A stretch of DNA of 55,777 nucleotides, taken from contig CADCPM010000026.1 of NCBI GenBank assembly GCA_902803315.1, positions 1 through 55,777 of the forward strand, written 5' to 3'. Under the pieces are notes generated by a model, which saw nothing but the letters and a program-made list of their open reading frames with translations, made no database searches and was not told the origin of the DNA. This DNA is from an uncultured Coriobacteriaceae bacterium. GTDB taxonomy: Bacteria > Actinomycetota > Coriobacteriia > Coriobacteriales > Atopobiaceae. Positions 38,986-48,342 of the stretch are shown here, in pieces; the stretch's first letter is position 1; every line of letters begins with the position of its first letter. A program made the position numbers and the translations under genes.

Positions 38986-40065
38986 ATGGCAACAGACATC
39001 GCGTTACGTGTGAGGCCGGCGCTCGCGGGCTTCGAACCGTACGACCCAGCCTTCTCGCCATGCGAGGTCAACCTGTCTGCAAACGAGAACACCTATCCGC
39101 TGCCACAGGATGTGCGCGAGCGCATTGTGCAGGCGCTCGCAAACACGCCGCTCAATCGGTACCCCGACCCGCTCGCCAACGAATTGCGTGACGAGCTGGC
39201 TGCTTGGCATGAGGTTGACCGCTCGTGCGTAATGGTGGGCAACGGTGGCGACGAGCTGCTCTTTAACCTGCTCTTTTGCTTCGGTGGGCCAGGGCGTGCG
39301 CTGGTTGTTGCGCCGCCGTGCTTTGAGGAATACAAGAACTTCGCAAAGATGTGCGAGACCGAGGTCGTGGAGGTGTGGCGCAACGAGCAGGACTATTCGC
39401 TGGATGACGAAGCCCTTATTGATGCCGCTCGTGAGGCGGCCCTTGTTATGCTCACCTCTCCCAACAATCCCACGGGCGACCTTGTGGAACCTGCGCTCGT
39501 GCGTCGCCTGCTGGACGAGACCGATGCCCTCGTGCTGCTCGACGAGGCATACGTGGAGTTTGCGCCTGCTGGCACGAGCCTCGTGTCGTGGGTAAGGGAC
39601 AACCCGCGCCTCATGGTCTTGCGCACCTTGTCCAAGGCATTTGCCTTGGCGGGGCTTCGTTGTGGCTACCTTATTGCAAATCACGAGGTCATTGACGTGC
39701 TTGCTGCCATTCGCCAAATCTATTCCGAGGACGTGCTCGCCCAGACGGTCGCCCTTCAAGCGGTGCGTAAGCGCTCGTCGTTTGAACCAGTGATAAGCAC
39801 GATCGTTAAAGAGCGAGAGGAGCTCGCGCGCGCGTTGGCGGAGTTGCCTGGAGTCACGTTGTGGCCGAGCAGTGCCAACTTTTTGCTTGCGCGCATTCCG
39901 GAAGCGGGCTCGATCCGTGCGCGATTGCGCGACGAGCATTCCGTGTTGATAAGAGACTTTAGCTATGCGCCCGGTCTTTCGGACTGTTTGCGCATTACCG
40001 TAGGTACACGTAGCGAAAACGAGCGGCTCATAGGCGCGCTCAAGGCGATCCTGGAGGTGGAGTAG
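38986..40065 (+). CDS. hisC: Histidinol-phosphate aminotransferase
   Basis: A 359-residue fold-type I PLP enzyme. It transfers an amino group from glutamate to imidazole-acetol phosphate. Visible motifs: [11 protein letters not shown] near residue 25, [32 protein letters not shown], and the PLP-lysine segment [20 protein letters not shown]. The C-terminal arginine contact is [12 protein letters not shown]. It lies 21 bases after hisD and ends two bases before hisB. Confidence 0.96.
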   Translation: MATDIALRVRPALAGFEPYDPAFSPCEVNLSANENTYPLPQDVRERIVQALANTPLNRYPDPLANELRDELAAWHEVDRSCVMVGNGGDELLFNLLFCFGGPGRALVVAPPCFEEYKNFAKMCETEVVEVWRNEQDYSLDDEALIDAAREAALVMLTSPNNPTGDLVEPALVRRLLDETDALVLLDEAYVEFAPAGTSLVSWVRDNPRLMVLRTLSKAFALAGLRCGYLIANHEVIDVLAAIRQIYSEDVLAQTVALQAVRKRSSFEPVISTIVKEREELARALAELPGVTLWPSSANFLLARIPEAGSIRARLRDEHSVLIRDFSYAPGLSDCLRITVGTRSENERLIGALKAILEVE

Positions 40066-40067
40066 CC

Positions 40068-40655
40068 ATGGCGAGGACGGCGGTCGTTAGCAGAAAAACG
40101 GGCGAGACGGACATACACGTAGCCATCGACTTGGATGGGACGGGAAAGACAAACATCCGCACTGGCGTGGGCTTCTTCGACCATATGCTTACGGCGCTGG
40201 GTCGTCACTCGCTCATCGACCTCACGATAACCTGTGAGGGCGACACGTGGGTGGACGACCATCACACGGTGGAGGACGTGGGCATTGCGCTCGGAGATGC
40301 GCTGCGCGAGGCGCTTGGCAACAAGCGTGGTATTCGTCGCTTTGCCGACGTCGCCGTACCGTTGGACGAGGCACTCGTTCTTGCGGTGGTGGACATATCG
40401 GGGCGCGGGGAGCTGTACTGGGATGTGCCCATTGGTCCTGCCAAGGTCGGTACGTTTGACACCGAGCTTGGACAGGAGTTCTTCGTAGGCTTCGCGCGTA
40501 ACGCCGGCATTACGCTTCACCTGCGCGAGCTGTGTGGCACCAATGCGCATCACATCCTGGAGGCGGCGTTCAAGGCCTGCGCACGCGCGCTCCGAGTCGC
40601 CTGCGAGAGCGACCCCCGCGTAGACGACGTCCCTTCCACCAAGGGGGTGCTGTGA
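40068..40655 (+). CDS. hisB: Imidazoleglycerol-phosphate dehydratase
   Basis: A 195-residue monofunctional enzyme of normal length. It dehydrates imidazole glycerol phosphate to the acetol phosphate and needs manganese. The two repeats carry the metal-binding histidines: [20 protein letters not shown] with [19 protein letters not shown], and [16 protein letters not shown] with [17 protein letters not shown]. No histidinol-phosphatase domain is present, so that step must be encoded elsewhere. Its stop overlaps the hisH start by one base. Confidence 0.96.
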   Translation: MARTAVVSRKTGETDIHVAIDLDGTGKTNIRTGVGFFDHMLTALGRHSLIDLTITCEGDTWVDDHHTVEDVGIALGDALREALGNKRGIRRFADVAVPLDEALVLAVVDISGRGELYWDVPIGPAKVGTFDTELGQEFFVGFARNAGITLHLRELCGTNAHHILEAAFKACARALRVACESDPRVDDVPSTKGVL

Positions 40656-41308
40656 TGGCGGCGCCGCGCATAGCTGTGGTGGACTACCACAAGGGTAACC
40701 TGCTCTCTGTGGTGCGCAGCCTCAACGACGTGGGAGCAACCGCGCAGGCGACCGATGATTCCGAGCAGATTCTTGGCGCAGACGCTGTGGTGGTGCCAGG
40801 CGTGGGTGCGTTTGAGGACGCGATGAGCTATCTCAACGAGTCGGGCGAGGCGGAAGCCATCTGCGATGCGGCTTCCCGCGGGGTGCCCTTTTTGGGAATT
40901 TGTCTGGGGTTGCATGTGCTGTTCGGACGAGGGCAAGAGCGCTCGGACGGCCAGGCGGGGGATTGGGTGGATGGCCTTGGCATCCTGCCCGGTTCCGTAA
41001 CGCGCCTGGAGTCGGGTCGGCTCAAGGTGCCCCATGTGGGATGGAACCAGATTCACCTCACAGAGCATGGGCGGCAGTGTGCGCTGTATGACGGCATCCC
41101 CGAGGGTGCCAACGTGTACTTTACCCATAGCTTCGCCTTGGCAGATGACGTGGAGGAGGACGTGGTTGCCACGCGTACCCACTACACGCGCAGCTTTGCG
41201 TCGGGAGTGTGGGCAAACAACGTGTATGGCGTGCAGTTCCATCCCGAGAAGTCCTCGACCACCGGTCTTACCATCCTGCGTAACTTTGTACAGCTTATTG
41301 GGAAGTAA
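40655..41308 (+). CDS. hisH: Imidazole glycerol phosphate synthase, glutamine amidotransferase subunit
   Basis: A 217-residue class I glutaminase. The nucleophile elbow is FLGICLGLHVLF with catalytic Cys; His and Glu are in VYGVQFHPEKSSTTG. The start IAVVDYHKGNLLSVVRSLND and the VVPGVGAFEDAM loop are typical. It feeds ammonia to HisF. ATG 40655 is coupled to the hisB stop (TGATG). The next biosynthetic gene, hisA, is separated from it by a toxin-antitoxin pair. Confidence 0.96.
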   Translation: MAAPRIAVVDYHKGNLLSVVRSLNDVGATAQATDDSEQILGADAVVVPGVGAFEDAMSYLNESGEAEAICDAASRGVPFLGICLGLHVLFGRGQERSDGQAGDWVDGLGILPGSVTRLESGRLKVPHVGWNQIHLTEHGRQCALYDGIPEGANVYFTHSFALADDVEEDVVATRTHYTRSFASGVWANNVYGVQFHPEKSSTTGLTILRNFVQLIGK

Positions 41309-41335
41309 ATCGATGGTTCTATCTTCTGCTTATTG

Positions 41336-41355
41336 TCTATATAATTGTATATAGA
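41336..41355. promoter_or_regulatory. AT-rich palindrome before the toxin-antitoxin pair
   Basis: TCTATATAATTGTATATAGA is a near-perfect 20-base palindrome, strikingly AT-rich for this sequence, 31 bases before the antitoxin start. It fits an operator for antitoxin autoregulation, overlapping a promoter. That function is inferred from position. Confidence 0.6.
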
Positions 41356-41385
41356 ATAAGAGGAAATACGGCAAGGAGGCAGGCC

Positions 41386-41679
41386 ATGGAAGCCATCTTT
41401 CCCATTAGCGCATTGCAAAAGGACGCGGCAACCGTACGCCAGGAGGCAGAGAGGGACTTGGTGCGCCTAACGGTGGACGGACGCGGCAAGTACGTGTTCG
41501 CGACTGAGGACGTGCTGGAAGACTACGTGCAGCGCCGCATTGAGGACGCCCTGTTTGAGCAACGGCTCATCGAGCAGCTCGAGCGCTCGATGGAAGACAT
41601 AGAGGCGGGTAGGGAGTATCCCATGGAGGAGAGCCGCCGTCGCGTGTGGGAAGCGAGGGCCCTGCGTGCCGCGAGTTAA
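41386..41679 (+). CDS. Type II antitoxin, Phd/YefM-like
   Basis: A 97-residue protein. Its N-terminus (IFPISALQKDAATVRQEAER) resembles the Phd/YefM DNA-binding fold, and residues 30-50 (VRLTVDGRGKYVFATEDVLE) fit the family strand region. The C-terminal helix EDIEAGREYPMEESRRRVWE is the usual toxin-neutralising tail. AAGGAGGC lies before the ATG and a palindromic operator lies upstream. The reading frame overlaps that of the toxin by 14 bases. Confidence 0.78.
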   Translation: MEAIFPISALQKDAATVRQEAERDLVRLTVDGRGKYVFATEDVLEDYVQRRIEDALFEQRLIEQLERSMEDIEAGREYPMEESRRRVWEARALRAAS

Positions 41680-41935
41680 GATGATTCGAGGGGCTGCCTA
41701 CGAAGCGCAGCTAATGGAGATTCCATCGGATAAAACCGTGGTGCATATCGAAGAAATTGAAGATCAAATTGCGGTTTTTCCCGACATGGGAAGTCCACTT
41801 GTGCGTGATGCCCTCGTGCTGCGCTTTGGACCGAACTTGCGCAAGATCGTGGTGGATGGCTACCTTTTGGTATATAGGCACGACGAGGATGCCGTTCGCA
41901 TGCTGGCAGCCATTCCCGGCAAGAGCGTGCAATAG
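41666..41935 (+). CDS. Type II toxin, RelE/ParE family
   Basis: An 89-residue protein matching the ParE/RelE fold. DQIAVFPDMGSPLVRDALVL followed by RFGPNLRKIVVDGYLLVYRH is the typical ParE core, with basic residues that contact the target. RelE relatives cut mRNA on ribosomes and ParE relatives block gyrase; which applies is not decidable here. GTG 41666 has GAGGG about six bases before it; ATG 41681 is an alternative. Like its antitoxin it is embedded between hisH and hisA. Confidence 0.82.
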   Translation: MPRVKMIRGAAYEAQLMEIPSDKTVVHIEEIEDQIAVFPDMGSPLVRDALVLRFGPNLRKIVVDGYLLVYRHDEDAVRMLAAIPGKSVQ

Positions 41936-41962
41936 CAAAATATTCGAGAACAGGACAGTCGC

Positions 41963-42700
41963 ATGATACTTTTCCCTGCCATAGACCTCATTGCCGGCAA
42001 GGTGGTGCGCCTGCAAAAGGGCGACCGTCGTCGCATGGACGTTTACTCGGAGGACCCCGTGGCCGTGGCAGAGGACTTTGCCGCGCGTGGAGCCACGTGG
42101 ATTCACGTGGTGGACCTCTCTGCCACGTTTGAGGAGGACGACGATGCTTTGGCGGCAAACGCCGCCGCCATTCGCGCCATTTGCCAGGTGCCTGGAATAT
42201 CGGTGGACACGGGCGGCGGCGTTCGCGACCTTATGGCCGTCGAACGCCTGGCAAACGCTGGTGCCAAGCGCATAGCCATTGGTACCGCGCTCGTGCGCGA
42301 CCCCGCCTTTGCGGAACGCGCGGCCGCCGAATTCGGTGAGCTCGTGGTTGCCGACGTTGCGGCCAAGGATGGGCAGGTGCGTGTGAACGGCTGGCGCGAG
42401 GGAGAGGCGCTCTTGGCCGACGAGCTTGTGTCGCGCCTGGCTGATCTGGGCTTTTGTCATCTTGTGTTTACCGACATCGCGCGCGACGGCATGCAGACGG
42501 GCATCGATGCCAGCGCATACGAGCACATGGCGCAGGTGGCGGGGTTTCCCGTGGTCGCCTCGGGGGGTATTGCCACGTTGGACGACTTGCATGCCTTGGC
42601 GGCACTGGGAGACGAGGTCATAGAGGGCGCCATTACGGGACGTGCCCTGTACGAGAGGGCGTTTTCGCTTGAGGACGCACTGTCGGTATTCAAAGGCTAA
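41963..42700 (+). CDS. hisA: ProFAR isomerase
   Basis: A 245-residue (beta-alpha)8 barrel that isomerises ProFAR to PRFAR. It starts [20 protein letters not shown], with catalytic Asp in strand 1, and ends with the second phosphate motif [39 protein letters not shown] carries the other catalytic Asp. It follows the toxin gene by 27 bases, with no terminator seen, and precedes hisF. Confidence 0.96.
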   Translation: MILFPAIDLIAGKVVRLQKGDRRRMDVYSEDPVAVAEDFAARGATWIHVVDLSATFEEDDDALAANAAAIRAICQVPGISVDTGGGVRDLMAVERLANAGAKRIAIGTALVRDPAFAERAAAEFGELVVADVAAKDGQVRVNGWREGEALLADELVSRLADLGFCHLVFTDIARDGMQTGIDASAYEHMAQVAGFPVVASGGIATLDDLHALAALGDEVIEGAITGRALYERAFSLEDALSVFKG

Positions 42701-42728
42701 GGGTCTGCAGTCGCATAGGGGAGGATCT

Positions 42729-43496
42729 ATGCTCACAAAACGAGTCATTCCGTGCTTGGACGTAAAGGACGGACGCGTGGTAAAGGGCGTCAACTTCGTG
42801 GATCTCGTCGACGCCGGCGATCCGGTGGAGCTCGCGCGTGCCTACGACAAGGAAGGTGCCGACGAGGTGGTGTTTTTGGACATTACGGCAACCTCCGACG
42901 ATCGCCACACCACGATCGACCTTGCCTCCCATGCCAGCGCGGAGCTGCGCATACCCTATACGGTGGGTGGCGGCTTTCGTGACGTGGCGGGCATGCGAAA
43001 GATGGTCGCGGCAGGCGCAGACAAGGTCTCGGTAAACTCCGCCGCGGTAAAGAACCCCGAGCTCTTGTCGCAAGCGGCCACGGCGTTTGGCAGCCAGGCC
43101 GTCATCTGTGCCATCGACGCAAAGCGTAAGGGCAAGGCTGATGAGTGGGAGGTCTACCTGGCGGGAGGTCGCATTGCCACGGGCATCGATGCCGTGGCGT
43201 GGGCGGAAGAGGCGGCCCGTCGCGGTGCGGGGGAGATCCTGCTCACGAGCATGGACCGCGACGGTACCAAGGAGGGCTTCGACCTAGCCCTTACGCGCAA
43301 AGTGGCTCGTGCCGTTCCCATTCCGGTTATCGCATCGGGCGGCGTTGGCACACTCGAGCACTTTGCGGAGGGCGTTCTGGAAGGTGAGGCCGACGCGGTG
43401 CTTGCCGCGAGTGTGTTCCACTTTGGAACGTTCTCCATTCGTCAGGTTAAGGAGTACATGGCGTCTCAGGGCATCCCCGTTCGCCTGGACTTCTAG
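42729..43496 (+). CDS. hisF: Imidazole glycerol phosphate synthase cyclase subunit
   Basis: A 255-residue barrel homologous to HisA. It uses ammonia from HisH to form imidazole glycerol phosphate and AICAR. Motifs: [20 protein letters not shown], the [20 protein letters not shown] phosphate site, [20 protein letters not shown] with the catalytic Asp, and [15 protein letters not shown] 42729 has GAGGATCT before it. It is followed by two tandem palindromic repeats before hisI. Confidence 0.97.
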   Translation: MLTKRVIPCLDVKDGRVVKGVNFVDLVDAGDPVELARAYDKEGADEVVFLDITATSDDRHTTIDLASHASAELRIPYTVGGGFRDVAGMRKMVAAGADKVSVNSAAVKNPELLSQAATAFGSQAVICAIDAKRKGKADEWEVYLAGGRIATGIDAVAWAEEAARRGAGEILLTSMDRDGTKEGFDLALTRKVARAVPIPVIASGGVGTLEHFAEGVLEGEADAVLAASVFHFGTFSIRQVKEYMASQGIPVRLDF

Positions 43497-43567
43497 TGGC
43501 ACAGTTATACCTAGTTTAAGTGTGCCATTTTTCGAATGGCACAGCTATACCTAGTTTAAGTGTGCCA
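43497..43567. repeat. Two tandem palindromic 31-bp units between hisF and hisI
   Basis: Units at 43497-43527 and 43537-43567 are identical except for one base. Each is bounded by TGGCACA and TGTGCCA with TATACCTAGTTTAAG in the middle. The period is 40 bases. Two units without unique spacers are not a CRISPR array. They could be tandem operators or stem-loops controlling hisI-murJ. Confidence 0.7.
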
Positions 43568-43621
43568 CTTTGGCGGCGATTCCTTTTGGTACACTGCTTC
43601 CATATGGGAAAGGACGTGCGC

Positions 43622-43978
43622 ATGGAATCTGTATCGCTAACGGACGTGACGCTCAAGCTCGATGCAAACGGGCTGATACCCGCCGTGGTGCAACAAGAGG
43701 GTACTGGCGAGGTGCTCATGGTTGCATGGATGAGCGAGGAGAGCTTGCGCCTGACGTTTGAGACAGGAACTACCTGGTTTTGGTCGCGCTCGCGCAAGGA
43801 GCTTTGGAACAAGGGGGCCACCAGCGGAAACATGCAAAAGGTGCGACGCATCCTCATAGATTGCGATGTCGACACCTTGGTGGTGGAGGTGGACTCGTCA
43901 GGACCCGCATGCCACACGGGAAACAGAACCTGCTTTTATCGCGAGCTCAAGGGGGAGCTCGACGCTCGGATGAAATAG
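43622..43978 (+). CDS. hisI: Phosphoribosyl-AMP cyclohydrolase
   Basis: A 118-residue monofunctional HisI that opens the purine ring of PR-AMP. Motifs: [40 protein letters not shown] and the zinc/magnesium-binding [20 protein letters not shown] with [10 protein letters not shown]. There is no C-terminal HisE (PR-ATP pyrophosphatase) domain and no hisE in the window. ATG 43622 has AAAGGA at seven bases; ATG 43604 is an alternative. murJ follows after nine bases. Confidence 0.95.
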   Translation: MESVSLTDVTLKLDANGLIPAVVQQEGTGEVLMVAWMSEESLRLTFETGTTWFWSRSRKELWNKGATSGNMQKVRRILIDCDVDTLVVEVDSSGPACHTGNRTCFYRELKGELDARMK

Positions 43979-43987
43979 GTGGAAGGC

Positions 43988-45820
43988 ATGACGAAGAAGT
44001 ACGTTCCCCGACACTTCAAAGCCGAGGACCTTGCCGTTTGGATGCAGGATGATCCCACAGAGGGATTGGAAGCCACGGGGGTCATAAAGGTCAGGGATGT
44101 GGTCCAAAGGATCGAGGCTGAACCCCCCGCTTCCGAAACAGCGTTCCAAGCGGAGGACGGCGAGTCTCCAGTCTCCTCTATGGAGCCAACGGAGTTTACT
44201 CAAGAAGAGAAGGCTCTGGAGAAGGACGACGAATCCGTAAGCGAGGAGTCGGTTGGACGTTCGGCTGCCATGATGAGCGTTCTTGTTGTAATCAGTCGAA
44301 TAACCGGTTTTGCGCGTACGTGGGGTCAGGCCATGGCGCTGGGCGTTACGGTTGTTTCCAGTTGCTATACCGTGGCCAACAACCTGCCAAACATGCTCTA
44401 CGAGCTGGTGATGGGTGGCATGCTGGCCACTGCGTTTTTGCCGGTGTACCTCTCTGTCAAGGAGAAGGCCGGCCGCGAGGGCTCTAACCGCTATACCTCA
44501 AACTTGCTCTCCATCGTTCTCATAATCATGGGTTCGCTTGCGTTGCTTGGCATCGTGTTTGCCGGCCAGGTAATCTGGACCCAGTCGTTTGCCGCAACAA
44601 GCGACTTCGACTTCGACCTTGCCGCCTACTTCTTCCGCTTCTTCGCCATAGAGGTCGTATTGTATGCGCTCTCCTCGGTCATCTCGGGCGTTCTTAATGC
44701 CGAGCGAGACTACCTCTGGAGCAACGCGGCGCCCATCTTCAACAACATCGTATGCACGGCGTCGTTTTTCCTCTACATGGCCTTTGCTGAGTCCAATCCC
44801 GCGCTTGCGATTCTGTGCCTCGCCATCGGTAACCCGCTTGGCGTCGCCATCCAGGTCGTTATGCAGATTCCATCGCTGCGCAAGCACGGGATTCGCCTGA
44901 GGCCATGTGTGGACCTGCACGACCCCGCACTGCGCGAGACCCTCTCCATCGGCATTCCCTCGCTCGTCGTTACCATCTGCTCGTTCGTTACGGTGTCGGT
45001 GCAGAACTCCAGCGCGCTTTCGGTTACGGTTTCTGGCTCTTCCATTGCCTACTACACCCGTATTTGGTATACGCTGCCGTATTCCATCTTTGCCATCCCC
45101 ATAACCACTGCCATGTTTACGGAGCTATCGAGCTACGTGTCTAAGGGAGACCTTGCGGCCACGGCGCGCGGAGTCGCGTTTGGAACCTCCAAGATCCTCT
45201 TTACGCTCATTCCCTTTACACTGTATCTCATGGTGTTTGCGACGCCTCTCATTACGCTTATGGCAGGCGGTCGCTTTACGCCCGATCAAGTGGACCTTAC
45301 TGCGCAATACCTCGTGGTGTTGGCCACGTCGTTGCCGTTCTACGGCGTATGCACGTACCAGCAAAAGGCATGCTCGTCGTTGCGCCGCATGAATCTGTAT
45401 ATGGTGTCCATTGCCATCGGCAGCGCAATGCAAGTGGCCTTCTGCCTCATCCTCACACCGATCTTCGGGCTCATGATGGTACCGCTTTCGTCGCTGTTCT
45501 TCTTCGTATTGGTTGATATCGTCAACTTCGCGTCGCTGCGGAAGCAGCTTGGGCCCATGGGGCTTCGCTCGGTGTTGGTCTCTGCGCTCAAGGCGTTTGC
45601 GTTGGGCGCTTTGGGTGCCGGTATTGGATACGGAATCCTCTTTGGTCTGCAGGCGCTCATGGGACCGCTTTCGGGCTCTGCCCTCCAAGCGTTTTTGTAC
45701 ACGATGGCCGGTGGCGTTCCCGCGGTGCTGGTTACCTTTGGCATTGCTGTTGCGCTCAAGATGCCGGAGGCAGCGACCTTTACGCGCATTCTTGGGAGAC
45801 TGATACCGGGACGTGGCTAA
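43988..45820 (+). CDS. murJ: Lipid II flippase MurJ
   Basis: A 610-residue MOP-superfamily protein with 14 or so helices. The core begins near residue 90 with SAAMMSVLVVISRITGFART, followed by the typical NNLPNMLYELVMGGMLATAF and LPVYLSVKEKAG. Before it is a soluble acidic extension of about 85 residues (KKYVPRHFKAEDLAVWMQDD and on). MurJ moves lipid-linked peptidoglycan precursors across the membrane. The family fold at the middle (PYSIFAIPITTAMFTELSSY) is intact. ATG 43988 follows AGGTGG. It leads into the cell-wall cluster and is probably co-transcribed with hisI. Confidence 0.94.
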   Translation: MTKKYVPRHFKAEDLAVWMQDDPTEGLEATGVIKVRDVVQRIEAEPPASETAFQAEDGESPVSSMEPTEFTQEEKALEKDDESVSEESVGRSAAMMSVLVVISRITGFARTWGQAMALGVTVVSSCYTVANNLPNMLYELVMGGMLATAFLPVYLSVKEKAGREGSNRYTSNLLSIVLIIMGSLALLGIVFAGQVIWTQSFAATSDFDFDLAAYFFRFFAIEVVLYALSSVISGVLNAERDYLWSNAAPIFNNIVCTASFFLYMAFAESNPALAILCLAIGNPLGVAIQVVMQIPSLRKHGIRLRPCVDLHDPALRETLSIGIPSLVVTICSFVTVSVQNSSALSVTVSGSSIAYYTRIWYTLPYSIFAIPITTAMFTELSSYVSKGDLAATARGVAFGTSKILFTLIPFTLYLMVFATPLITLMAGGRFTPDQVDLTAQYLVVLATSLPFYGVCTYQQKACSSLRRMNLYMVSIAIGSAMQVAFCLILTPIFGLMMVPLSSLFFFVLVDIVNFASLRKQLGPMGLRSVLVSALKAFALGALGAGIGYGILFGLQALMGPLSGSALQAFLYTMAGGVPAVLVTFGIAVALKMPEAATFTRILGRLIPGRG

Positions 45821-45846
45821 CGGGTCGATCAACCCGCAGGGGACGT

Positions 45847-45958
45847 GCGCCCGCCCGCGCTCCCGCTAAGGGACCCACACGCGGCTCCGCGCTCGCTTCG
45901 CTCGCTCACTTCGTGAGTTGCTACGTGTGGGTCCCATAGCGGGAGCGCGGGCGGGCGC
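45847..45958. repeat. Intergenic hairpin element copy, reverse orientation (45.9 kb)
   Basis: Outer arms 45847-45868 and 45937-45958 (GCGCCCGCCCGCGCTCCCGC plus TA and its complement) are perfect over 22 bases. After a short mismatch GGGACCCACACG pairs with CGTGTGGGTCCC. The loop is the family core read on the other strand (CTCGCTTCGCTCGCTCACTT). It lies 26 bases after murJ. Confidence 0.9.
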
Positions 45959-46052
45959 GCCATTTCACCCTGTGGGTTTTATATTAGCTTTGCGGTTGTC
46001 GGCGTCTTGAGCGGTACCATGCATACACCCAAATGCAGTGAGGGAGAGCCAT

Positions 46053-47117
46053 ATGGAATTCGTCGATATATCCGTTGATCAGTTGGAGCGCGAGGCGTCG
46101 GAATGCGGCTTGCTGTTGCCCATCGAGCAAACCGAGGCATGGACGCGCTTGGAACAGACAAACCCCGACAAAGAGCTGTGGGGAGCCTTCAGGATTCAAA
46201 AGGACGGCGCGACCGTTGCCTTTGTCGTTCTTTACAAATACCACACGCATGGCTACCACTACCTGCGATCCGTGCATGGGCCAGCGTGGGTAAGCGCTCC
46301 TTCCGAACAGGAGGAAAGGGAGTTCCTCGAGGGCCTGCACGACCTGGTCCGTTCGCGCGATCGCAAGCTGGTGTTCGTGCGTCTTGCCGTGGCGGCAGAC
46401 CTCGATCTGTGCAAGCCGACGCTCTCCACCATTCCCTACAATCAAACGGTGGTTATCGATTTGGAGGGCGACGGGGACCAGGAGGCGATTTTGTCTCGCA
46501 TGAAGCCGCGCGGAAGGCGCGATGTGCGCAAGTCCCTGCGCGAGACTCCCGCAACCTATGCCGACGAGACCGAGAAGGCGACCGCCTCGTTTGACGAGTA
46601 CTACGAGGTCATGCTCGATACCGCCCAGCGCGATGGCTTTGCGCCAGCCACGCAGGAGAGTTACGAGAACATGATTCGTGTTCTGGGTCCCGAGCATTGC
46701 AGGGTGTTTGCGGGACGCGTGGACAATAAGGTCGTCTCGTGGTCCATCATTACCGTTAACGGCACCCATGCGGTGCGCTACTACGGCGCATCGCTCACGG
46801 ACGTGCCAAAGCGCAATCGCATTACCGATGCATTGGTGCTCTTCGAGGCCTGCACGCTTTCCGCGGAAGGTTTGCTGACGTTCGATATGATGGGCATCGG
46901 CAACGACTTCGCGCCCTCTTTGAAGGGCCTCAACGTATTCAAATGCAAGTTTTCCAAGGATGTGGTGGACGTGGCACCCGATCGCGACTTGCCGTTGCGA
47001 CCGGTCATGTACGGGTCGTTGGTAAAGGCGCGTCAGCTTCTCAAGCGCAAGACCGAAAAGACGGACGACAAGGGCCAGGACAAATCCCAGGACAAGCCCA
47101 AAAAGGAGAATGCATAG
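46053..47117 (+). CDS. FemAB/MurM-type aminoacyltransferase of the peptidoglycan bridge
   Basis: A 354-residue protein of the FemABX family (two GNAT-like domains). The N-terminal half contains LLLPIEQTEAWTRLEQTNPD and YLRSVHGPAWVSAP. The middle MKPRGRRDVRKSLRETP is the basic FemX segment. The second GNAT domain has CRVFAGRVDNKVVSWSIITV, VRYYGASLTDVPKRNRITDA and the closing FDMMGIGNDFAPSLKGLNVF with KCKFSKDVVD, all typical. The C-terminus is lysine/aspartate-rich. Such enzymes add an amino acid from aminoacyl-tRNA to the stem peptide of lipid II. It is followed at one base by the DegT-type gene. Confidence 0.9.
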   Translation: MEFVDISVDQLEREASECGLLLPIEQTEAWTRLEQTNPDKELWGAFRIQKDGATVAFVVLYKYHTHGYHYLRSVHGPAWVSAPSEQEEREFLEGLHDLVRSRDRKLVFVRLAVAADLDLCKPTLSTIPYNQTVVIDLEGDGDQEAILSRMKPRGRRDVRKSLRETPATYADETEKATASFDEYYEVMLDTAQRDGFAPATQESYENMIRVLGPEHCRVFAGRVDNKVVSWSIITVNGTHAVRYYGASLTDVPKRNRITDALVLFEACTLSAEGLLTFDMMGIGNDFAPSLKGLNVFKCKFSKDVVDVAPDRDLPLRPVMYGSLVKARQLLKRKTEKTDDKGQDKSQDKPKKENA

Positions 47118-47118
47118 C

Positions 47119-48309
47119 ATGGCATCCGGTTTGGCGGAATCTGCGTCGGCGCTCCGTTTGCGCATGGCACAGCTCAGCAACACCAGCGAGGATGACTGGT
47201 ACTTGGTCTCCAAGGCTCGTCAAGGCATGCAAATGGTCCTACGTGCGAGTGGGCAGGCCACACATCGCAGCGAGGTGCTAACGCAGCTCTTTACTTGCGT
47301 CACTGCAATAGATCCCATATTGACGGCGGGCCTTGAGCCGCGCTATGTGGACATAGACCCCAACACGCTCTCGGTGGACCCTTCGCTTGCGCGGATGGAC
47401 GAGCGTACCTGTGCGGTGGTGTTGCAAAACACCTTTGGCATCACAAACGTGGAGTCGGCCACCGCATTGCGGGAAGCTGCCCATGCGGTGGGTGCCCTTG
47501 TGCTGGAGGACAGCGCCCATTGCGTGGGCAGGCTGGCAACGGACGCGGGGCAAAACCCTGTGGCAGACGTTTCCGTCCACTCCTTTGGCGTGGAGAAGAT
47601 ACTTGCCGGCACGTACTTTGGCGGAGCGGTGTGGGTAAACCCCGCCATGGAAAACAAGGTGGTGGAGCAGACGGTGCGTGAGGCGCTCGCAGCGCTGCCT
47701 CCCATGGAGGCCACGTTTGAGCGGGCAACGCGTAAGTATCGAAACCAAATGCGCATGATCACGCATCTCCCACATGCGGCGGGGCAAGCTCTGCGTGCGA
47801 AGTGGGAACGCAAGGGTACGCTCGAGCCGGCCGTGTCGGAGCAAGAGCGTAGGGGCGAAACCAACCATGAGCCAAGTATACCGAGTCCCTGGGTGTGCGA
47901 GCAGGCTCTTGCGGCGCTCGACGGCCTTCAAGACAACGAGGCGAACCGACGCGCGTGCGTGCGCGCGTATTTGGAAGAGCTGGGCGAAAACGTGGCCCGC
48001 GACTTGCGTGTTCCTGCAGCCATAAGGCAGACACACGCTCAGCCGCTCTTGCGCTTTCCCGTGTTCGTCAACGGTCAGTCCAAAGCCGATGCAGCCATTG
48101 CCGCCATCGCATCGCTGGGCTTCTATGCGCCAGCGTGGCCGCGTCCGTTGTTGGTCCCGGGCATGTTGGACGCCTCGGCGTATGGTCTCTCGCAAGGGTT
48201 TGAAGATTGGCCTGTTTCGCAGCGCCTTTCCTCGGACATCGTGTGTTTGCCAACCGACATAGACCCGTCCCGCGTGCATGAGGTCGTACAAGCGATTCAC
48301 AACCTTTGA
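47119..48309 (+). CDS. DegT/DnrJ/EryC1/StrS-type PLP enzyme
   Basis: A 396-residue fold-type I PLP protein. Asp131 in VLEDSAHCVGR and Lys160 in SVHSFGVEKILAG are in the positions of the PLP-nitrogen aspartate and Schiff-base lysine of DegT-family sugar aminotransferases. VVLQNTFGITNVESATALRE is the usual preceding motif. The substrate is unknown. Its place between a FemAB-type ligase and a D-aspartate-ligase-like enzyme suggests a role in making the bridging residue or a modified sugar. ATG 47119 is chosen because AAGGAG is ten bases before it. Confidence 0.82.
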   Translation: MASGLAESASALRLRMAQLSNTSEDDWYLVSKARQGMQMVLRASGQATHRSEVLTQLFTCVTAIDPILTAGLEPRYVDIDPNTLSVDPSLARMDERTCAVVLQNTFGITNVESATALREAAHAVGALVLEDSAHCVGRLATDAGQNPVADVSVHSFGVEKILAGTYFGGAVWVNPAMENKVVEQTVREALAALPPMEATFERATRKYRNQMRMITHLPHAAGQALRAKWERKGTLEPAVSEQERRGETNHEPSIPSPWVCEQALAALDGLQDNEANRRACVRAYLEELGENVARDLRVPAAIRQTHAQPLLRFPVFVNGQSKADAAIAAIASLGFYAPAWPRPLLVPGMLDASAYGLSQGFEDWPVSQRLSSDIVCLPTDIDPSRVHEVVQAIHNL

Positions 48310-48342
48310 GAACAGACGCATTGATTCTGATTGGAGCACCAT

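Noticed and set aside
43497..43567. Possible CRISPR repeat pair
   Set aside because: Only two units, no unique spacers of regular length (the gap is 9 bases), and no cas genes.
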